7,585 nucleotides of DNA from assembly GCA_902475285.1 (NCBI GenBank), contig CABRZA010000121.1, positions 1 to 7,585 on the forward strand, given 5' to 3'. Below, piece after piece: positions 4,486 to 7,585 of this stretch (position 1 is its first letter; each line of letters opens with the position of its first letter). The position numbers and the translations under genes were made by a program. The notes under the pieces are model-generated. The model did not search any database. It saw only the letters and a list, made by a program, of their open reading frames with translations, and had not been told where the DNA came from. The stretch is from an uncultured Porphyromonadaceae bacterium (lineage in GTDB: Bacteria > Bacteroidota > Bacteroidia > Bacteroidales > Muribaculaceae).

Positions 4486-7362
4486 TTAGAAATTGCTTAG
4501 ATAGTCGCCGAGGTTTGTGTCGCGGTCGAGGCCGAGCTTTTTGCGCAGGCGGTAGCGCGTCATTTCCACCGAGCGGTAGGAGATGTTGAAGAGGGGCGCC
4601 ATCTCCTTGCTGCTGAGGCCCATGCGGAGGTAGCAGCACACGCGCAGCTCGGTGGGTGTGAGGCCGGGGTGGGCTTGGCGAAGGCGTTTGGTAAAGTCGT
4701 AGTAGACGGCGTCGAAGTTGTTGGAGAACGACTGCCAGTCGTCGTCGTGGTTGATGTTCTCTTCGATAATGGCCTGAATGCGTGCTATCTGCGAGCCGGC
4801 GTCGCCGGTGTTGCCGGCCTCGATGCTGCGGCGCACTTTGCTCAGACGCGACGATATGTTGAGGAGGATTTCGTTCTTGCGCACCACATTCATGGTTATG
4901 CTCGACAGCTCCTCGGTCTTATACTGTATGTCCTGCTCTATCTGGCGCGTTTTGAGGCTTTCTATCTCGTCCTCCTGACGCTGAGTGGCTTCTTGGGCCA
5001 CACGGCGAACATGGGCTATCTCGTATTCGCGGCGCCGTTCCATACGCTGCGCCGACTGTTTCATCTTGCGGCTTACGGCCATCCATACGCCATAGAGCAC
5101 GCCCAGAAAGAGGAAGAAATAGATTGTCTTGGCCCAGCCCGACAGATACCACGGCGGCATGATGCTGAAATTCACATAACATTCGCCGGTTTCGCGTGAG
5201 ATGGTGTTGAAAGCCTTGACGCACAGGGTGTAGTCGCCGGGTGAGAGCTTGGTGTATTCCTTGGTGGCCGTGCGCGAGAACGAGCTCCAGTCCTTGTCGT
5301 AGTTGTCGAGGCGGTGGCTGTAAAGAACGGCGCCGTCGGCACGGTATTCCGGCGTGAAGAATTCGAAGCGCAGCGAGTTGAGGTCGGCGGGCAATACCAG
5401 CTGTGCCGCGGAGTCGGTGGCAAGTTGATACACGAGCGAGTCCTGGTTGGCGAATATGCGCCCCACGAAAGTGCGGCACTCGCGCTGTGCGGGCGCCGAC
5501 ATTCGCGAGCGGTCGATTTCGAGAAAGCCGTCGCGGCTCGATACTATGATGTGAGCGTTGTCGACGAAGTTGAAGTTCTCGAAACCGGGGATGAGCTTCT
5601 GTCCCAGCGTGGCGAGGGTGACGGAGTCGACTTCCACGCGCCCCGTGGGCTGAACTACGGCTATGTGTATGCCGTCGGGGGTCACGCTCCACAGCTCGTC
5701 GGGCGATGCTGTGTAGAGGTGCGGCGCCGTCTGGCCTGCGAATATTTCGGTGAGTAGCTGTTCGACGAGCATGGTGTCGCTGTCGGTGTCGTAGGTGTAG
5801 AATCCCGAACCCGATGAGAATACGAGGCTGTCGCCGTAGGGCCACATGGTGTTGTTGTTGTTGGAGCCGAGTCCGCGCGAGGTGTCGAAGAAGTCAACTT
5901 TGTCGAAGGCTTGTCGACCCTCGTCAAGGTGAAGCTTGTATACGCCTCTGAGCCAGTTGGCTATCCATATGTTGCCCTTGCCGTCCTGCCGGAAGTGGCC
6001 GTTTGTGTCGGCGAAGCCGTCGATGCGTCCGAGGTTTTCCCACGTGCCGCCGTCGGTGCGGAGGCGGTAGAAACCGTCGTAGGTCGACACTATTGCCTCT
6101 CCCGGATGTCCGTGTATCTCTTCGATGTCCCATGCACCGGGGATTGAGGCTACGGCCTCGAAATCGCCCTTGCCGTCCAGGCGGAAGAGGCCGGCATCCG
6201 CGCATACGGCCACGGTGCCGCCTATGGAAGCTATCATCCATATTTGTCCGCGAAGTTTGCGGTTTATCGTGGGTTCGCGCGGCGACATCGGAAGGGGATA
6301 GTCCGACACGTACAGCCCCTGGTTGGTGCCGAGGTAGAGCTTGTTGCCGTGCATGAGCGACGCATAGCCCGCGCCGTAGCTGTTGGCAGAGCCAAGGAGG
6401 TTGTAGAAGGGCGATTTGCACAGCACATAGTCTATACCGTCGTCGAGGCCGCACCACACGTTGTCGACGCGGTCGAAGAAGGCCGTGAGCACGGTGTTGT
6501 TCTGCAAGTCGCACTGGCTGTTGACGAAGGTGGCCGACTTGTCCATCATGTCGAGCACCACCAGACCCTGTGCCACTGTACCTATGGCGAGCTTTGTGGC
6601 TTTGGCGGCGGCGCAGAAGGCCTGATTGTCGCGCAGAAAGTCGTCGATGCCGGAGTTGAACTTGGTGATGTTGCCCGACGAGAGTATGTAGATGCCGTCG
6701 TATTCCGTTACGAGTATCACTTTGTCGTCGCAGGGCAGTATGCTCACTATCTTCTTGCCTCTCAGTATGCCGCCTTTGTCGGCGCTCTCCACAGCAGTGC
6801 CGCTCATTACCGACAGGCCGCCGTTCTGAAGGCTGAGGTAAAGACGGTCGCCGGCTACGGCCGAGGTGTAGATTTTGTCGTTAGTCTCGAGCATATGCGC
6901 CACGCTGTCGGCTGCCACAGTTATCACGTTGTGGTCGCCTTGGAAGAGAAGGCTTTCGCCCAAACGGTGTATGTTCCATATTTCGCCCAGTGAGCGTGGC
7001 GTGGCGTCGAGCCGCAGGCTGTGGTACGACGGATAGTTGCGGCCGCGGTCGAAGGAGAAATAGCCGAAATCGTCGGAGCCGCCCACATAGATGCGGCCTG
7101 TCGACTCCTCTAATAATATCGAGCGCACGGTGGAGCGGTTTGTCATCACATAGCGGTCCCAGTTGGTGCCGTCGTAAACCATAAGGCCGTTTTTGTTTCC
7201 GAAGTACATTCGCCCTTGCGAGTCCTGCGCCACGGCCCAGTTCTGCGTGCCCCAGCGGTAGCTCTCCGACGGAAAGTTGCGTACGGGGGCAAACGACGCC
7301 CCGGCCGGCACGAATGCCGGCAGCAACAATATTAAAAAGAACGTTAATTTTATAAGGTTCAT
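4486..7362 (-). CDS. Membrane-spanning one-component regulator: beta-propeller, Y_Y_Y, LuxR-type HTH
   Basis: A 958-residue ligand-sensing transcription regulator placed across the inner membrane. A signal/anchor segment at 1-22 (MNLIKLTFFLILLLPAFVPA) leads into a periplasmic beta-propeller at about 30-620. Repeats of the two-component-regulator propeller type are seen at 42-65, 301-313, 341-354, 461-477 and 555-568 (for example GNIWIANWLRGVYKL). A Y_Y_Y domain follows at about 665-733 (Y681, W692, Y703, Y711 in LSPGDYTLCVKAFN). A membrane helix lies at about 744-763, a charged coiled coil at about 765-845, and a GerE/LuxR-type HTH at about 898-958 (LTPTELRV, GLSSKEMAPLFNIS, recognition helix about 929-944 with SVEMTRYRLRKKLGL). 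The first part is that of hybrid two-component systems, but there is no histidine-kinase, ATPase or receiver domain, so signalling should pass straight from propeller to DNA-binding domain. The ATG at 7362 is chosen because the signal peptide begins there; the frame extends to a TTG at 7422 without plausible protein. The likely target is the co-directional secreted-protein gene 306 bp downstream, or its own promoter (inference). Confidence 0.92.
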   Translation of the reverse strand: MNLIKLTFFLILLLPAFVPAGASFAPVRNFPSESYRWGTQNWAVAQDSQGRMYFGNKNGLMVYDGTNWDRYVMTNRSTVRSILLEESTGRIYVGGSDDFGYFSFDRGRNYPSYHSLRLDATPRSLGEIWNIHRLGESLLFQGDHNVITVAADSVAHMLETNDKIYTSAVAGDRLYLSLQNGGLSVMSGTAVESADKGGILRGKKIVSILPCDDKVILVTEYDGIYILSSGNITKFNSGIDDFLRDNQAFCAAAKATKLAIGTVAQGLVVLDMMDKSATFVNSQCDLQNNTVLTAFFDRVDNVWCGLDDGIDYVLCKSPFYNLLGSANSYGAGYASLMHGNKLYLGTNQGLYVSDYPLPMSPREPTINRKLRGQIWMIASIGGTVAVCADAGLFRLDGKGDFEAVASIPGAWDIEEIHGHPGEAIVSTYDGFYRLRTDGGTWENLGRIDGFADTNGHFRQDGKGNIWIANWLRGVYKLHLDEGRQAFDKVDFFDTSRGLGSNNNNTMWPYGDSLVFSSGSGFYTYDTDSDTMLVEQLLTEIFAGQTAPHLYTASPDELWSVTPDGIHIAVVQPTGRVEVDSVTLATLGQKLIPGFENFNFVDNAHIIVSSRDGFLEIDRSRMSAPAQRECRTFVGRIFANQDSLVYQLATDSAAQLVLPADLNSLRFEFFTPEYRADGAVLYSHRLDNYDKDWSSFSRTATKEYTKLSPGDYTLCVKAFNTISRETGECYVNFSIMPPWYLSGWAKTIYFFLFLGVLYGVWMAVSRKMKQSAQRMERRREYEIAHVRRVAQEATQRQEDEIESLKTRQIEQDIQYKTEELSSITMNVVRKNEILLNISSRLSKVRRSIEAGNTGDAGSQIARIQAIIEENINHDDDWQSFSNNFDAVYYDFTKRLRQAHPGLTPTELRVCCYLRMGLSSKEMAPLFNISYRSVEMTRYRLRKKLGLDRDTNLGDYLSNF

Positions 7363-7450
7363 CGTCGGTATGACTTCGAAACGTTGCGGTCCTACAAGAG
7401 GATTTGTGTTTTCATGCAGCAAAATTGCAAAAAAAATTTCAAAGTAGAGT

Positions 7451-7466
7451 CATGTATGAAAACATG
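7451..7466. promoter_or_regulatory. CATGT-N6-ACATG dyad at the predicted start of transcription
   Basis: CATGT (7451-7455) and ACATG (7462-7466) form a perfect 5-bp inverted repeat with a 6-bp spacer. It sits where transcription from the candidate promoter at 7471-7502 would begin, a typical place for an operator. A dyad of this size suits a dimeric HTH protein and could serve autoregulation; it is short enough to arise by chance in AT-rich DNA. Confidence 0.3.
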
Positions 7467-7470
7467 CTAT

Positions 7471-7502
7471 AAAACATATTTTTAGTAAATAATTGAAATA
7501 AA
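7471..7502 (-). promoter_or_regulatory. Candidate promoter of the regulator gene
   Basis: On the minus strand TTTA (complement of 7499-7502) is followed after 20 nt by TATGTTTT (complement of 7471-7478). Against TTTG-N20-TAnnTTTG each box misses only its final G. Transcription would start near 7464, leaving a leader of about 100 nt before the ATG at 7362. Confidence 0.45.
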
Positions 7503-7518
7503 GCAATATAGCTGTGCA

Positions 7519-7559
7519 TTGTAGGGCGGTTGTAGGGTTGTTAAAATTATCATGTAGAG
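7519..7559. repeat. TTGTAGGG repeats phased at 11 bp upstream of the regulator promoter
   Basis: TTGTAGGG occurs at 7519-7526 and 7530-7537, start to start 11 bp, about one helical turn. A degenerate copy, ATGTAGAG, at 7552-7559 keeps the same phase (22 bp further). The block ends about 17 bp upstream of the candidate -33 box, where activators commonly bind. Same-face repeats of this kind suggest a transcription-factor site, but no factor can be named. Confidence 0.4.
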
Positions 7560-7585
7560 TTTTTTGTGAAGTGTAAGCTCTTGAC

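Larger units (their letters stand above)
7363..7585. other. AT-rich upstream region of the regulator gene
   Basis: No coding sequence is seen on either strand up to the window edge. The region is strongly A/T-rich compared with the gene beside it and contains a candidate minus-strand promoter, a short dyad and a set of phased direct repeats, each listed separately. The part nearest the ATG (7363-7440) would be a leader of about 100 nt with no Shine-Dalgarno sequence. Confidence 0.6.

Noticed and set aside
6244..6993. Plus-strand open frame of 249 codons opposite the regulator
   Set aside because: It lies entirely inside the propeller-coding region and has no recognisable domain; it is a shadow of the real gene.
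7363..7422. Regulator start at the TTG at 7422
   Set aside because: It adds 20 polar residues before a clean signal peptide; the ATG at 7362 puts the signal peptide at the N-terminus.

Overview
The window looks like a piece of a Bacteroidales chromosome (gut Bacteroidetes; a Muribaculaceae-like genome is a reasonable but unproven guess). The support is a near-consensus Bacteroidetes promoter (TTTG-N20-TAnnTTTG), start codons without Shine-Dalgarno sequences, AT-rich spacers around GC-rich genes, a secreted protein ending in a type IX secretion-like sorting tail, and a regulator architecture typical of this phylum (beta-propeller, Y_Y_Y, membrane helix, LuxR-type HTH). There are four protein genes. 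I see no tRNA, rRNA, CRISPR array or mobile element.

Layout. Positions 1-113 are a divergent promoter region: a strong leftward promoter drives a gene outside the window, and a weaker rightward one serves a two-gene operon. The operon (114-1390, plus strand) encodes a stand-alone B3/4-domain protein (homologous to the editing module of the PheRS beta chain) and, overlapping it by ATGA, a Sua5/YciO/YrdC-family protein that reads as YciO-like rather than as a true t6A synthase (TsaC). A two-sided hairpin terminator at 1397-1425 separates it from the convergent minus-strand genes.

The minus-strand half, in order of transcription, holds: an AT-rich regulatory region (7363-7585) with a candidate promoter and phased repeats; a 958-residue membrane-spanning one-component regulator (7362 to 4486); a 306-bp spacer with repeats and hairpins; and a 911-residue modular secreted protein (4179 to 1444). 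The secreted protein has a galactose-binding-like N-terminal domain, a duplicated [Fn3 + beta module] unit, an Ig-like domain, a discoidin-like domain and a sorting tail, with no recognisable catalytic domain.

Working picture (inference): the regulator senses a ligand outside the inner membrane through its propeller, and its cytoplasmic HTH controls transcription from the membrane without a histidine kinase or receiver domain. The surface protein immediately downstream is the obvious candidate target. The plus-strand operon is unrelated housekeeping, with a theme of tRNA and translation quality.
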